Shown here: piece by piece, positions 22,430-32,036 of the stretch | Layout of the letters: each line of letters opens with the position of its first letter | Numbering within the stretch: the stretch's first letter is position 1 | NCBI GenBank assembly: GCA_019119615.1 | Contig: DWWQ01000051.1 | Span: 1-33,610 of the forward strand | Length of the DNA: 33,610 nucleotides | DNA from: Candidatus Alistipes stercoravium | GTDB lineage: Bacteria > Bacteroidota > Bacteroidia > Bacteroidales > Rikenellaceae | Direction: 5' to 3' | Notes under the pieces: model-generated | The model's database searches: none | What the model was told of the DNA's origin: nothing | Seen by the model: the letters and a program-made list of their open reading frames with translations, nothing else | Program-made: the position numbers and the translations under genes

Positions 22430-24118
22430 ATGAACAAGATCAAAAAATATACGGCAGGACTTCTCGCGGTCCTTTGTCTCTCGGCAACGTCGTGCGATGT
22501 GCTCGATGTGGATCCGATGGGAAGCTACAGCGAAACTACGGCCTATTCGTCCATGAGCAATCTGGACCTGTATGTCAAATACTTCTACGGCGTGCTTTAT
22601 GCCAATGCCGATATCAACTGCGGCAGTTCGTGCCTGATGGACGACGGCGCGACCGATCTGGTGAAGTACTCCTGGTACAACGTGTCGGCCGGCACGATGA
22701 ACAAGTTCTTCTATCAGCCCAACTATGTTACCGAGCAGAGCAATTTCCGCTCCAACTGGTCGAGCATGTACACCTGGATCAGCAAGCTCAACGAATACCT
22801 CGAGGACCTGAACAAGGGCCTTATCAAACTCGACCCCGACCAGGTGAAGATCCGTACGGCCGAGGTCCGCTTCCTGCGTGCGTTCGCCTATCAGGAGCTG
22901 GTGATCCGTCATGGCGGTGTCGTTCTGCGTAACAGCGATACGGCCGTGGACGGTCCCGATGAGCGTGCCAAGGCCCGTTCGACGGAGGAGGAGTGCTGGG
23001 ACTTCATCATCGGCGAGTACCATAAGGCCGAGACTGATCTTCCGGTAAGCTGGGAGGCAGCCGAGGCCGGACGTCTGACCAAGGGCGCCGCCTGGGGCAT
23101 GATCGCCCGCGCTTCGCTCTATGCCGGACGTTGGAGCGACGCCGTTACGGCCTGCAACGAGGTGCTGAAGCTGGGTTATGACCTTCTTCCCGGCAAGACT
23201 GCGGCCGATTACTACAAGATCTTCTCGACGCCGAACAACCGGGAGTTGATCCTTCCGGTCTATTTCCAGTCGGGCATCAGCATGAAGCAGCATAACTTCA
23301 ACACCTATTTCTGCCCTCCGTATGACGGCCAGCCGTACGGTGTTGCCGACAAGGTGGGTGCGTCGGCCACGCCGACCGACGAGTACGCTTCGTCGTTCGA
23401 CATCATGGTCAATGGCAGCTACGAGGCCTTCGATTGGGACAACCTCTCGACGAAATACGGCAACAAGCCCTTCGACAACCGCGAGCCGCGTTTCTACGCG
23501 TCGATTCTCTACAACGACGCCACCTGGATCGGCCGCAAGCTCGAACTCTATACCGGCGGTAAGGACAACTACATGGACTTCTCCATCACCGGCCAGGACA
23601 ACGTGCACAAATCGACGACCGGTTACATCTTCCGCAAGTTCATGGACGACAGCGGCAAGGTGAACTTCACGAACATCCTTTCCGGCACCTACTGGACCGA
23701 GATGCGTCTGGCCGAGATCTACCTGATCCGTTCGGAGGCCTATGCCCGCCAGAACCAGTTCGGCCCGGCATACGATGACCTCAAGACGATCCGCGACCGC
23801 GTAGGCCTTCCCGCCCTGACGCAGAAGGGCAACTGGCAGGACTACCTGCAGGATCTGGCCAAGGAGCGCATCTGCGAGTTGGGTCTCGAGGGACACCGCT
23901 ACTTCGACCTGATTCGTTGGGGCATTGCCGTCGAGACGCTCAACAACAAGCGTCTGCATGGTGTGAAGATCACCAAGACGGGCGACAGCTTCAGCTACGA
24001 GCGCGTGGAGTGCGATACGCAGGACCGCCTCTTCCCCGAGAAGTACACGATCTTCCCGATCCCCTATACCGAGCTGCAGAACAATACGTTGTGCGAGCAG
24101 AACGAGATCTGGAAATAA
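22430..24118 (+). CDS. SusD-family surface glycan-binding lipoprotein
   Basis: A 562-residue lipoprotein (lipobox ending at C22, LSATSC) with the RagB/SusD architecture. Marks are LDVDPMGSYSE at the mature N-terminus, helical tetratricopeptide-like segments (RFLRAFAYQELVIRHGGV, GRLTKGAAWGMIARASLYAGRW) and a variable ligand-binding middle. The conserved end reads EMRLAEIYLIRSEAYAR, KERICELGLEGHRYFDLIRWG and the PIPYTELQNN terminus. It caps the SusC barrel and delivers the glycan. The middle gives no visible clue to ligand. Gap to the next gene is 29 bases. Confidence 0.95.
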   Translation: MNKIKKYTAGLLAVLCLSATSCDVLDVDPMGSYSETTAYSSMSNLDLYVKYFYGVLYANADINCGSSCLMDDGATDLVKYSWYNVSAGTMNKFFYQPNYVTEQSNFRSNWSSMYTWISKLNEYLEDLNKGLIKLDPDQVKIRTAEVRFLRAFAYQELVIRHGGVVLRNSDTAVDGPDERAKARSTEEECWDFIIGEYHKAETDLPVSWEAAEAGRLTKGAAWGMIARASLYAGRWSDAVTACNEVLKLGYDLLPGKTAADYYKIFSTPNNRELILPVYFQSGISMKQHNFNTYFCPPYDGQPYGVADKVGASATPTDEYASSFDIMVNGSYEAFDWDNLSTKYGNKPFDNREPRFYASILYNDATWIGRKLELYTGGKDNYMDFSITGQDNVHKSTTGYIFRKFMDDSGKVNFTNILSGTYWTEMRLAEIYLIRSEAYARQNQFGPAYDDLKTIRDRVGLPALTQKGNWQDYLQDLAKERICELGLEGHRYFDLIRWGIAVETLNNKRLHGVKITKTGDSFSYERVECDTQDRLFPEKYTIFPIPYTELQNNTLCEQNEIWK

Positions 24119-24147
24119 TTTGACAAATCATTCAATACGCGATAATT

Positions 24148-25995
24148 ATGAAAATGCGACATTTGATTACCGGACTGTTCGTATCGGCGCTGGCCCTCGG
24201 GGCTTGCGAAGATCCGGATGAGTTGATCATGTCCGGCAGCGAAAATATGCAGACCCTCACCGTCAAGGGACGTCTCGTCTCGGACGAGAACGTCGAGTAT
24301 GATGCCGTTGTGGACGAGACGTCGGGGGTCATCACCGTACAGGTTCCCTACTATATATCGGATACGGAGGCCATTCAGGGCGACCTGACGGCCATGAAAG
24401 TGCGTGCATCGCTTCCTTACGGCACCCGTTTCGAACCGGGTCTGTCGGGTATTCACGATCTGGCAGCAGGTATCGAGCGCACGCTGGTTTCCGATGTGGA
24501 CGGATCGCGCAAGCACTATACGATCAATGCGACCTATGTGAAGTCGGACCAGGCCTTCGCCACCCGCGTATCGCTGGCCGATACGCCCAATGCCGTCGTT
24601 TCGATCAAGGAGCCCGAGACCGATGGCGGCACCGGAATGATTACCGTCTACAAAACCTCCTCGTCAATCGACGGTGCGTTGAAGGCGGCGACGATTACCG
24701 TATCGCCCTGGGCGACGATCGAGTGCTCGGCCATGAACGAGGACGGTACGATCGACCTGTCGGAGTTCCCCGATGTCGTTGTCGTATCGCAGGACGGCTC
24801 CGTCCGCAAGACCTACAAGACGGCTGTCGATTTTCCGTCGTTCGTGCCTTCGGGCAAGGCGGGATATATCGCCTGTCTGTTCGGCTTCCAGCTTCTGGCC
24901 GATAATGAATACGGATTCGAAACCACGAACAACCGAACGTTGGCCGTCGTTGGCGACTATCTGATTGTCAGCAACAGCGGCGACGCCTCGAAGATGGTTG
25001 TGATGAATCGCTTCACGGGCAAGCCGACGGGATTGAGCGTCAATACGACGGGTATTTCGCGGTCTCTCCATGCCATTACGAGCGATGATGCGGGCCATCT
25101 GGTAGCCGTGGCCTATACGAACTCCTCGACGTTGCCCGATTTTGAGATCTGGGTATGGAAGAATGGTATCGACAGCGCCCCGACGCTGATCTTCTCGAAG
25201 AGCCTGCCTGCCGATTCCTATTTCGCTCCGCTGCGCAGTGCCAACCCGGGTACGACGACCTACGACATCGGTCGTATGGTGAGCGCTATCGGCGACGTAA
25301 CTTCGGGACATGCAATGGTCAGCACCTCCTGCATCCAGAAGATCCGTTCGGTCTTCATCCCGCTGACCGACGGAGCCGCTTCGACCTCCCAGGCCATCGT
25401 GGAGTTCCGCACCAACAGCCTCGCATCGATGTGGTATACGACCAAGCCGGTGCTGCTGTCGATGGGTGACGACAATCTCTCGCCGGGTTACGTCTACGGC
25501 TCGGGCAACGAGCGCCGCACGGTAACCTATGTTCCCGAGAACGGCGGTTCGGCCGTCCAGTTTACGGTTCCCACGACGCACTTCTGGCTGACCGACAAGG
25601 TTGCCGGTATTGACTGCATCGACTTCAACGGCATGCGCCTGATCGGTATCCAGAACTGCCACAAGGACGCCGCCAGCGGTATCAAGTCCGCCCGTCTGTA
25701 TGTTGCCAATATTGCCGATCCGACCGCCGGAGCCCTCATCTCGGGCTTCCTCTTCGACTCGCGCGAGGGTAACCTGACGACCGGCACGGCCGATATCCCC
25801 GGAACGGGTTATGCACCCACGGGTATGACCTCGTCCTATCCGTTCGTGTCGGGTAATGTCGTTCTGGGACAGAACGGCAACGGTACGGGCGACGTGGCCT
25901 TCGGAGCCAGCGAGGACGGCAATGCCGTACAGGCCTACATGCTGACGACGGATAACGGTATCATGGGTTACGAGATTACCCGTTACGATATTTGA
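24148..25995 (+). CDS. Surface lipoprotein in the SusE/F position, probably DUF5018-type
   Basis: A 615-residue lipoprotein (lipobox LALGAC, C20). The N-terminal half (about 25-220) is beta-rich and looks like one or two Ig-like domains (LTVKGRLVSDENVEYDAVVDE, MKVRASLPYGTRFEPGLSGIHDL, ITVSPWATIECSAMNEDG). The C-terminal half is propeller-like (LAVVGDYLIVSNSGDASKMVVMNRFTGKPTG and similar strands). The layout resembles DUF5018 lipoproteins that follow susCD in gut Bacteroidota. These are thought to be surface glycan-binding proteins. I base the family name on general resemblance only. No catalytic motif is visible. The stop lies just before a strong hairpin. Confidence 0.7.
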   Translation: MKMRHLITGLFVSALALGACEDPDELIMSGSENMQTLTVKGRLVSDENVEYDAVVDETSGVITVQVPYYISDTEAIQGDLTAMKVRASLPYGTRFEPGLSGIHDLAAGIERTLVSDVDGSRKHYTINATYVKSDQAFATRVSLADTPNAVVSIKEPETDGGTGMITVYKTSSSIDGALKAATITVSPWATIECSAMNEDGTIDLSEFPDVVVVSQDGSVRKTYKTAVDFPSFVPSGKAGYIACLFGFQLLADNEYGFETTNNRTLAVVGDYLIVSNSGDASKMVVMNRFTGKPTGLSVNTTGISRSLHAITSDDAGHLVAVAYTNSSTLPDFEIWVWKNGIDSAPTLIFSKSLPADSYFAPLRSANPGTTTYDIGRMVSAIGDVTSGHAMVSTSCIQKIRSVFIPLTDGAASTSQAIVEFRTNSLASMWYTTKPVLLSMGDDNLSPGYVYGSGNERRTVTYVPENGGSAVQFTVPTTHFWLTDKVAGIDCIDFNGMRLIGIQNCHKDAASGIKSARLYVANIADPTAGALISGFLFDSREGNLTTGTADIPGTGYAPTGMTSSYPFVSGNVVLGQNGNGTGDVAFGASEDGNAVQAYMLTTDNGIMGYEITRYDI

Positions 25996-26002
25996 TGCCT
26001 GA

Positions 26003-26047
26003 ACCGACTCCGGACCGCCCGGCAGAAGACGGGGCGGTCCGGTCGGT
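26003..26047 (+). other. Long GC-rich hairpin after the surface lipoprotein gene
   Basis: ACCGAC (26003-26008) pairs with 26042-26047 and CGGACCGCCC (26011-26020) with 26032-26041. This gives a 16-bp stem with a 2-base bulge and an 11-base loop. There is no T-run, so it is more likely an mRNA-stabilising 3' structure than a terminator. Confidence 0.6.
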
Positions 26048-26058
26048 ATCCTTGATTT

Positions 26059-26095
26059 CCCGGCATCGATCCAACGCGGTCGGTGCCGGGTTTTT
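26059..26095 (+). terminator. Intrinsic (probably leaky) terminator before the GH20 gene
   Basis: An 11-bp stem (26059-26069 with 26080-26090, one G-U pair), a 10-base loop and five T residues form a standard terminator. Only 25 bases separate it from the GH20 start at 26121, with no room for a recognisable promoter. Downstream genes may therefore depend on read-through. Confidence 0.7.
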
Positions 26096-26120
26096 GAAAA
26101 TGGAAAGAATGCTGTTCAAG

Positions 26121-27734
26121 ATGAAAAAACTGGTGATATTCGCTTTTTGTCTTTTGTTTGCCGGGCTTGTTCCGGCCGGTGCGGCGACGCGCGGGTCGGA
26201 GACCATACCCCGTCCCGCTGCAGTCGAGCTGCGAACGGAAAATTTCCGTTTGGATCGGGCAGTCGGGATCCGCTGCATATCGGAGGGTCTTGACAACGAA
26301 GCCTCCTATCTGCGGGAACAACTGGCGGAAAACAACAGCGCGGATCGGGACGGACGGCTGCGGACGTGTCGTCGGGTCGAGTTGTCGATCGACGGCAAGA
26401 TTCCTTCCGAAGGTTATGTGCTCGAGTTGCATCCGCGGAAGATAACGGTCCGGGGCGGATCGGCCGCCGGGGTCTTTTACGGAATCCAGACGCTTCTTCA
26501 GGAGATGCAGGACGGCGGCGTGCTGCCGTACGGACGCATCGAGGATGCCCCCCGCTATGCGTGGCGCGGGTACATGCTCGATGAGGCCCGGCACTTTTCG
26601 GGTGCAGCCCGCGTCAAGCTGCTGCTCGACCAGATGGCCCGCTTCAAGATGAACCGTTTCCACTGGCATCTCACGGACGAACAGGGCTGGCGGATCGAGA
26701 TCAAGGGTTATCCGCGTCTTGCGACGGTTGGCGGAACGGGCTGCCACAGCAATCCCGACACCCCGGCGCAGTATTATACGCAGGAGGAGATCCGCGATAT
26801 CGTGGCCTATGCCGCAGCACGCCATATCGAGATCATTCCCGAGATCGACATGCCGGGACACGCCACGGCCTCCAACCGTGCCTACCCCGAATATTCGGGC
26901 GGCGGTACGGAGCTGCATCCCGACTTTACGTTCAACGTGGGCAAGGAGGAAACCTATGCCTTCCTGACCGACGTACTGCGGGAGATCTCGGCGCTCTTCC
27001 CGTCCGAGTGGCTGCATTTGGGCGGCGACGAGGTGGCCTATGGCAGCGATGCCTGGAAGCGGGATCCGCATGTGCAGGCGCTGATGGCGCGCGAAGGACT
27101 CACGACCGTCAAGCAGGCCGAGCGCTACTTTATGCGGCGCATGGCCGATTCGGTCCGCATGCTGGGCAAGACGCTCGTCGGGTGGGACGAGCTGCTCGAC
27201 CTGGGTATGGACCCGCAGCAGAGTCTCGTCATGTGGTGGCGCCACGACAAGCCCGACTACCTGCTCCGCTCGCTCGACGGGGCGTATACGACGATCCTCT
27301 GCCCGCGCAAGCCGCTCTATTTCGATTTCGTACAACATGCCGACCATAAGTGGGGCCGCATCTGGGACGGATTTTGTCCGCTGGAGGATGTCTATGCCTT
27401 CCCCGATGCCTGGTTCGAGGGGTGGGGCATGACCCCCGAGTGGAGTGCGCACATCCTCGGCATCCAGGCCAATGTCTGGAGCGAACTGATGCACACGGCG
27501 GAACGGGTCGATTTCATGACCTTCCCGCGCCTGTGCGCACTCTCCGAGGCGGCGTGGTCGCAGCCCGATGTGAAGGATTACGGAGACTTCATGCGGCGCA
27601 TGGAGGCCGTCTTCGCCTCCTTCGACCGGCTGGGCATCTACTATTTCGATCCGCGCAATCCCGGACACCACCCCGAACCTGCCGGTCCCGAGATTATCAA
27701 GCGGCAGCCGCCCAAGATGGATTTCCGCGATTGA
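26121..27734 (+). CDS. GH20 beta-N-acetylhexosaminidase
   Basis: A 537-residue enzyme with a Sec signal (MKKLVIFAFCLLFAGLVPAGAA), a GH20b-type N-terminal domain (about 28-145) and a TIM barrel. The catalytic pair is D303-E304 in LHLGGDEV. Other GH20 marks are YMLDEARHF, NRFHWHLTDEQGWR, EIIPEIDMPGHATA and WWRHDK. GH20 enzymes release terminal beta-linked GlcNAc or GalNAc by substrate-assisted catalysis. It would act in the periplasm, or at the surface, on host N- or O-glycans, milk-type glycans or chitobiose-like units. In-frame ATGs at 26100 and 26109 are alternative starts. Confidence 0.93.
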   Translation: MKKLVIFAFCLLFAGLVPAGAATRGSETIPRPAAVELRTENFRLDRAVGIRCISEGLDNEASYLREQLAENNSADRDGRLRTCRRVELSIDGKIPSEGYVLELHPRKITVRGGSAAGVFYGIQTLLQEMQDGGVLPYGRIEDAPRYAWRGYMLDEARHFSGAARVKLLLDQMARFKMNRFHWHLTDEQGWRIEIKGYPRLATVGGTGCHSNPDTPAQYYTQEEIRDIVAYAAARHIEIIPEIDMPGHATASNRAYPEYSGGGTELHPDFTFNVGKEETYAFLTDVLREISALFPSEWLHLGGDEVAYGSDAWKRDPHVQALMAREGLTTVKQAERYFMRRMADSVRMLGKTLVGWDELLDLGMDPQQSLVMWWRHDKPDYLLRSLDGAYTTILCPRKPLYFDFVQHADHKWGRIWDGFCPLEDVYAFPDAWFEGWGMTPEWSAHILGIQANVWSELMHTAERVDFMTFPRLCALSEAAWSQPDVKDYGDFMRRMEAVFASFDRLGIYYFDPRNPGHHPEPAGPEIIKRQPPKMDFRD

Positions 27735-27771
27735 TCCCCGGAAGCGAACCGACCCAGCGACTGCAAAATCC

Positions 27772-30000
27772 ATGAAACAGCTGTTTTTTATACTGTGCAC
27801 ACTGCTCACTCCGCTGCTGGCGCAGGCCGGCGGGGAGGATGTCGTCATCGAGAATGCCCGCATGCGGCTCGTGATCGGTGCGGACGGCGCGGCCCGCAGT
27901 CTGGTACTGAAGGCCACGGGCGAGGAGTGCCTCGCTACAGGTGTGCGAACTCCGATCTGCGCGATTACACAGTACAGACCTTATGACAACGAGAACTTTC
28001 TGATCTACCCGGCCAAGCCGCGCATTTTCCCGGCCAACCGGGTCGAGCGGCGCGGCGACCGGCTCTATGTGGAGTTCGAGGATACCTACGACATCGCCGT
28101 CATTCGGCTCGATATCCGGGACGACTATGTCGGCTTTGCGCTCGAGCGGGTCGATTACCGCATCGAGGCCTACGGCGTGAAGCGCCAGACCGAGATCGAC
28201 GAATTCGCCCTGCTGCAGCTCGTCGTGCGCCCGCGCGAACATTTCGGCGAGTGGCTCAACGTCGTCTGGGACGATCATGCGGCCGTCAATCTGCTGGGTA
28301 CTCATCCCGGAACGCGCATCGACGCCTATCCCGGGGAGGGTGCGACGACGCTCTATGCCGGGCTGGATGCCCGGGTTGGCCTCTTCGGCCCGGGTGCGGC
28401 GCTTGTCGTCTCCTCGCGTGAGGGGCTGCTGCCCGCCATCGGGCAGGTCGAGCAGGACTACGATCTGCCGCGGGGTGTCGAGAGCCGCCGCAATCCGAAC
28501 TACCGCTGTTCGTACTATTCGCTGCGCAATGTAACACCCGAAAATATCGATGCCCATATCGAATACGCCCGCCGGGGCGGATTCCGCACGATGGTGGTCT
28601 ATTACGTCGATTTTGCCCGCTCGTGCGGCCACTACGGCTGGCGCGAGGAGTATCCCAACGGCATGGAGGACCTGCGTTACATCACCGACAGGATCCGTGC
28701 CGCGGGCATGATTCCCGGGCTGCATTTCCACTATTCGAAGGTGGGGGTGAATGATCCCTACATCAATAACGGACATCCCGATACGCGGATGAACGCCGTC
28801 TGCGAACTGGTGCTTGCCGAGCCGGCCGGAGCCGCCGATACGGTACTTGTCGTCGAAGGCAACACGCAGGGCCTGCGCCGCGAAGAGGGCCGCCGGCTGC
28901 TGCACCTGGGTGACGAGCTGATCTCCTATACGGACTTTACGACCCGGCCGCCCTATCTGCTGACCGGATGCCGCCGGGGCCTGCACAATTCGCAACCTGC
29001 GGCGCATACTGCCGGAAGCCGTGCCCGGCTGCTCGATGTCGATGACTGGCCGTTGTTCGTACGCATCGATCAGAATACGGGAATCCAGCGCGAGATTGCC
29101 GAACGTCTGGGGCGGATCTATGTCGAAGCGGGCTTCCGCTTCGTCTATTTCGACGGTGCCGAAGATGTTCCGATGCCATACTGGTACAACGTCTCGCGGT
29201 CGCAGTCGGTGGTCTACGACGCGCTGCAGCCTGCGCCGCTCTTTGCCGAAGGAGCCCTCAAGTCGCACTTCGGATGGCATATCCTCTCGCGCGGCAACGC
29301 CTTCGACATCTTCCCGCCGGAGTATATCCGTCCGGCCATGAAACGCTATACGCTGCGCGGTGCGGCCCGCAATGCCGAGGACTTTACGGCCGTCGATTTC
29401 GGTTGGGTGAACTACCTCGCGCCGGGCGACGCGACGATCGGTATGCAGCCCGACATGTACGAATACATCTATTGCAAGGCGCTGGCCTGGGATGCGCCCG
29501 TGTCGCTTGTGGGCAATCTGGAAGAGCTGCGCCGCCATCCCCGCACGGAGGACAATCTTCGGGTCATGGAGCGCTGGGAGCGGGCCAAGCTCGAAGAGGC
29601 CTTTACGCCGCGGGAGAAGGAGATGCTCAAGGACCCCGATCGGGAATTCTTCCTCTTCGAGAACCCGAAGGGCCGTTTCGAGCTTTGCGCCTGTCGGCAG
29701 CTTACGCCCGACAACGAATCGGGTGTGCGGGCTTTCCTCTTCCGCCGCGGTGCGAAGAGCTGCATTCTCTACTGGCATACCTCGGGCGAGGCGACTCTGC
29801 GCCTGCCGCTTTCGGGCTCCCGTCCGACGCTGACCGACGACCGGGGCGTGCGCGTCTCCTTCCGGCGCGACGGCGACCATTACCTGCTGCCTGCCGCCGG
29901 CCGTGCCATCCTCGAACTGGATCATCCCGAGACGGAGGCCGAACGGCTCTTCCTCGAGGCGATAAAACCGCTGAACAAACCCATCGAACCTGCCAAATGA
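27772..30000 (+). CDS. Uncharacterised secreted protein, putative glycoside hydrolase with (beta/alpha) barrel and inserted beta module
   Basis: I do not recognise a named family. The 742-residue protein has a signal peptide (MKQLFFILCTLLTPLLAQAG). An N-terminal beta-sandwich of the mutarotase-like kind covers about 23-240 (VVIENARMRLVIGADGAARS). A barrel-like part follows from about 250: GGFRTMVVYYVDFARS, then AAGMIPGLHFHYSK, then GFRFVYFDGAED. D280 and D461 sit at strand ends where retaining glycosidases of similar shape carry catalytic acids. Residues about 343-425 look inserted (GDELISY, then GCRRGL, then AAHTAGS). A C-terminal beta domain closes the protein. The DUF6259-type gene overlaps its stop by four bases, so the two are tightly coupled. 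A function as a glycosidase is inferred from layout and context. Confidence 0.6.
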   Translation: MKQLFFILCTLLTPLLAQAGGEDVVIENARMRLVIGADGAARSLVLKATGEECLATGVRTPICAITQYRPYDNENFLIYPAKPRIFPANRVERRGDRLYVEFEDTYDIAVIRLDIRDDYVGFALERVDYRIEAYGVKRQTEIDEFALLQLVVRPREHFGEWLNVVWDDHAAVNLLGTHPGTRIDAYPGEGATTLYAGLDARVGLFGPGAALVVSSREGLLPAIGQVEQDYDLPRGVESRRNPNYRCSYYSLRNVTPENIDAHIEYARRGGFRTMVVYYVDFARSCGHYGWREEYPNGMEDLRYITDRIRAAGMIPGLHFHYSKVGVNDPYINNGHPDTRMNAVCELVLAEPAGAADTVLVVEGNTQGLRREEGRRLLHLGDELISYTDFTTRPPYLLTGCRRGLHNSQPAAHTAGSRARLLDVDDWPLFVRIDQNTGIQREIAERLGRIYVEAGFRFVYFDGAEDVPMPYWYNVSRSQSVVYDALQPAPLFAEGALKSHFGWHILSRGNAFDIFPPEYIRPAMKRYTLRGAARNAEDFTAVDFGWVNYLAPGDATIGMQPDMYEYIYCKALAWDAPVSLVGNLEELRRHPRTEDNLRVMERWERAKLEEAFTPREKEMLKDPDREFFLFENPKGRFELCACRQLTPDNESGVRAFLFRRGAKSCILYWHTSGEATLRLPLSGSRPTLTDDRGVRVSFRRDGDHYLLPAAGRAILELDHPETEAERLFLEAIKPLNKPIEPAK

Positions 30001-32015
30001 CCTTGTCCATGAAATACACCTTGTTGCTGGCCGCGCTGCTGCTGACGGTTCCCTGCATGACGACTGCCGCGGAGGCCCCGGTCGATGACCTTGTGCTGAA
30101 GAACGGCCGCGTGGAGCTCGCCTTCTCAGGCGGCGATACGTTCCTGTTCAAGTCCTACCGCTCCGAAGGGGCGGAGATGCTGCCCGAAGGGGGCAGTACG
30201 ACCCATCCCTGGCGTCTGACCTACCGCGGCGCGGAAGGCGTGAATCCGACCCTGCTGCCCCGGAACGGCTATTACGACGGCGCGGAGCGAATCGATACGT
30301 TGGGCACGGCGGCGTTGCGCTTTACCTGGCGCGTTGTCCTTGACGGCGGCCCGACCCGGGCGGTGCGCATGACCGTTACACTCGGTGCCGATGCCGAACT
30401 TCCCGCATGGCGGCTTGATGCCGACCTTCCCGACGGGTGGGTGATCACCGAGTCGGAGTTTCCCCGCATCGCCGTGGCGCGTCCCAACGACGCGAAGGGC
30501 ATCCTGCCCGTAGGCTACGGCACGGAATATACGCTCGGCGCTTCCGGACAGCTGCAGGCGCGCTATCCCTCCTGCACGGGAACCATGCAGCTGGTGATGA
30601 TGCACCACGCTGACGGCACGGCCTACTTTGCCGCCGAGGATACCGAAGGGTGCGGAAAACTCCTTTCGATGGTGAGCGAAGGCAATTCCGTCGTCTTCGT
30701 GCAGCAGACGACGACTTCGTATGCCTGGTCGGACGGCGGACGTTTCGTGCTTCCTTGGCCGACGGTCCTGGGTTTCACCCGTGAGGGATGGCAGGCCGCA
30801 GCGCTCCGCTGGTACCGTCCCTTTACCTTCGAAACCGCGTGGGGGCGGCGCACGCTCCGCGAGCGTCCCGTTGTGGAGTGGATCCGCCATGCGGACCTGT
30901 GGCTGCGTCCGGGCGGCGTGAAACCCGCGGCGCTCGGGGCGTTGCGCGAAGCGTTGGCATACTACGGCCGTGGGGTAGGACTCCACTGGTACTATTGGCA
31001 TGCCCATCCCTTCGATACGAACTACCCGGATTACTTTCCGGCGCAGGAGGGCTTTGCCGAGGCGGTGGCCGAGGCTCAGCGTCTCGGAGCGCATGTTACG
31101 CCCTACATCAACGGTCGTCTGTGGGACCCCGCGACCGAAAGTTACCGGACACTGCACGGCGCGGAGGCTTCGTGCCGCAAGGCCGACGGTACGCTCTATA
31201 CCGAGGTCTACAGTTCGAAAGTTCCCAATACGGTAACTTGCCCGGCATCGCCTATCTGGCAGCAGGTGCTGTGCGACCTGAACCGGCGAATCCTCACCGA
31301 GCTGGGCACCGACGGCGTCTACATGGACCAGATCGGATGCGCCAGCAGCGAAAACTGCTATGCTCCGAACCATCCCCACGCCCCGGGCGGCGGCGGATGG
31401 TGGCCGGCGGCCTACCGCGAACTGCTCGAGGGCATGCGCCGCGATATCTACACTCCGGAGCGGGCGATGACCACCGAGGAGAATGTCGAGTGCTATATCG
31501 ACCTGTTCGACATGATGCTCATCGTCAATACGCCGCACAGCGCTACGGTGCGCATGGTGCCGCTCTTCCCGCTGATCTATTCGGACCGCTGCGTCTACAG
31601 CGGCTATACCTATATTCCCTGGCAGCTCGACAACGGAGCCTTCAGCTTCCTGACGATGAAAAGCCTTCTGTGGGGGTCGCAGCTGGGGTGGGCGGATCCC
31701 GAGCTGCTGATGCGGCCGGCATACCGCCGCGAAGCGGAGTTTCTGAAGCGGCTTGCGGAGTTCCGCCGTGAGCAGCATGACCTGTTCCTCGGCGGACGCT
31801 TCCTCGGCGAGATCATCCCGGGGGGCGACAATCCGCGCCGGGAGATTCCGCGCTACGAGACGACACCCGTGGTGCTGGCCGCCGAATGGGAGAGCCTTTC
31901 GGGAGAGAGGGCCTGCATCGTGGTGAACATGGACGACGCGGCGCATGACGTATCGCTCCCTGATGGACGCCAGATTACCGTTCCGGCACTCGGAGCCCTG
32001 CGATTGGAAAAATAA
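29997..32015 (+). CDS. DUF6259-type putative glycoside hydrolase
   Basis: A 672-residue secreted protein (signal about 1-26). It has an N-terminal mutarotase-like beta-sandwich (DLVLKNGRVELAFSGGDTFL) and a barrel with RHADLWLRPGG, GLHWYYWHAHPFDTNYPDYFP (323-348 region), HVTPYINGRLWD, DGVYMDQIG (D444) and MTTEENVECY (E494/E495). A short C-terminal beta domain follows. The pattern fits the DUF6259 family as I recall it. D444 and one of the glutamates are candidate catalytic residues. The ATG at 29997 overlaps the previous stop (ATGA), suggesting translational coupling, and ATG 30009 is an alternative. No substrate is known. Overall layout resembles that of the preceding 742-residue protein. Confidence 0.65.
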   Translation: MTLSMKYTLLLAALLLTVPCMTTAAEAPVDDLVLKNGRVELAFSGGDTFLFKSYRSEGAEMLPEGGSTTHPWRLTYRGAEGVNPTLLPRNGYYDGAERIDTLGTAALRFTWRVVLDGGPTRAVRMTVTLGADAELPAWRLDADLPDGWVITESEFPRIAVARPNDAKGILPVGYGTEYTLGASGQLQARYPSCTGTMQLVMMHHADGTAYFAAEDTEGCGKLLSMVSEGNSVVFVQQTTTSYAWSDGGRFVLPWPTVLGFTREGWQAAALRWYRPFTFETAWGRRTLRERPVVEWIRHADLWLRPGGVKPAALGALREALAYYGRGVGLHWYYWHAHPFDTNYPDYFPAQEGFAEAVAEAQRLGAHVTPYINGRLWDPATESYRTLHGAEASCRKADGTLYTEVYSSKVPNTVTCPASPIWQQVLCDLNRRILTELGTDGVYMDQIGCASSENCYAPNHPHAPGGGGWWPAAYRELLEGMRRDIYTPERAMTTEENVECYIDLFDMMLIVNTPHSATVRMVPLFPLIYSDRCVYSGYTYIPWQLDNGAFSFLTMKSLLWGSQLGWADPELLMRPAYRREAEFLKRLAEFRREQHDLFLGGRFLGEIIPGGDNPRREIPRYETTPVVLAAEWESLSGERACIVVNMDDAAHDVSLPDGRQITVPALGALRLEK

Positions 32016-32036
32016 AACCTAAAATACGAAAAATTT

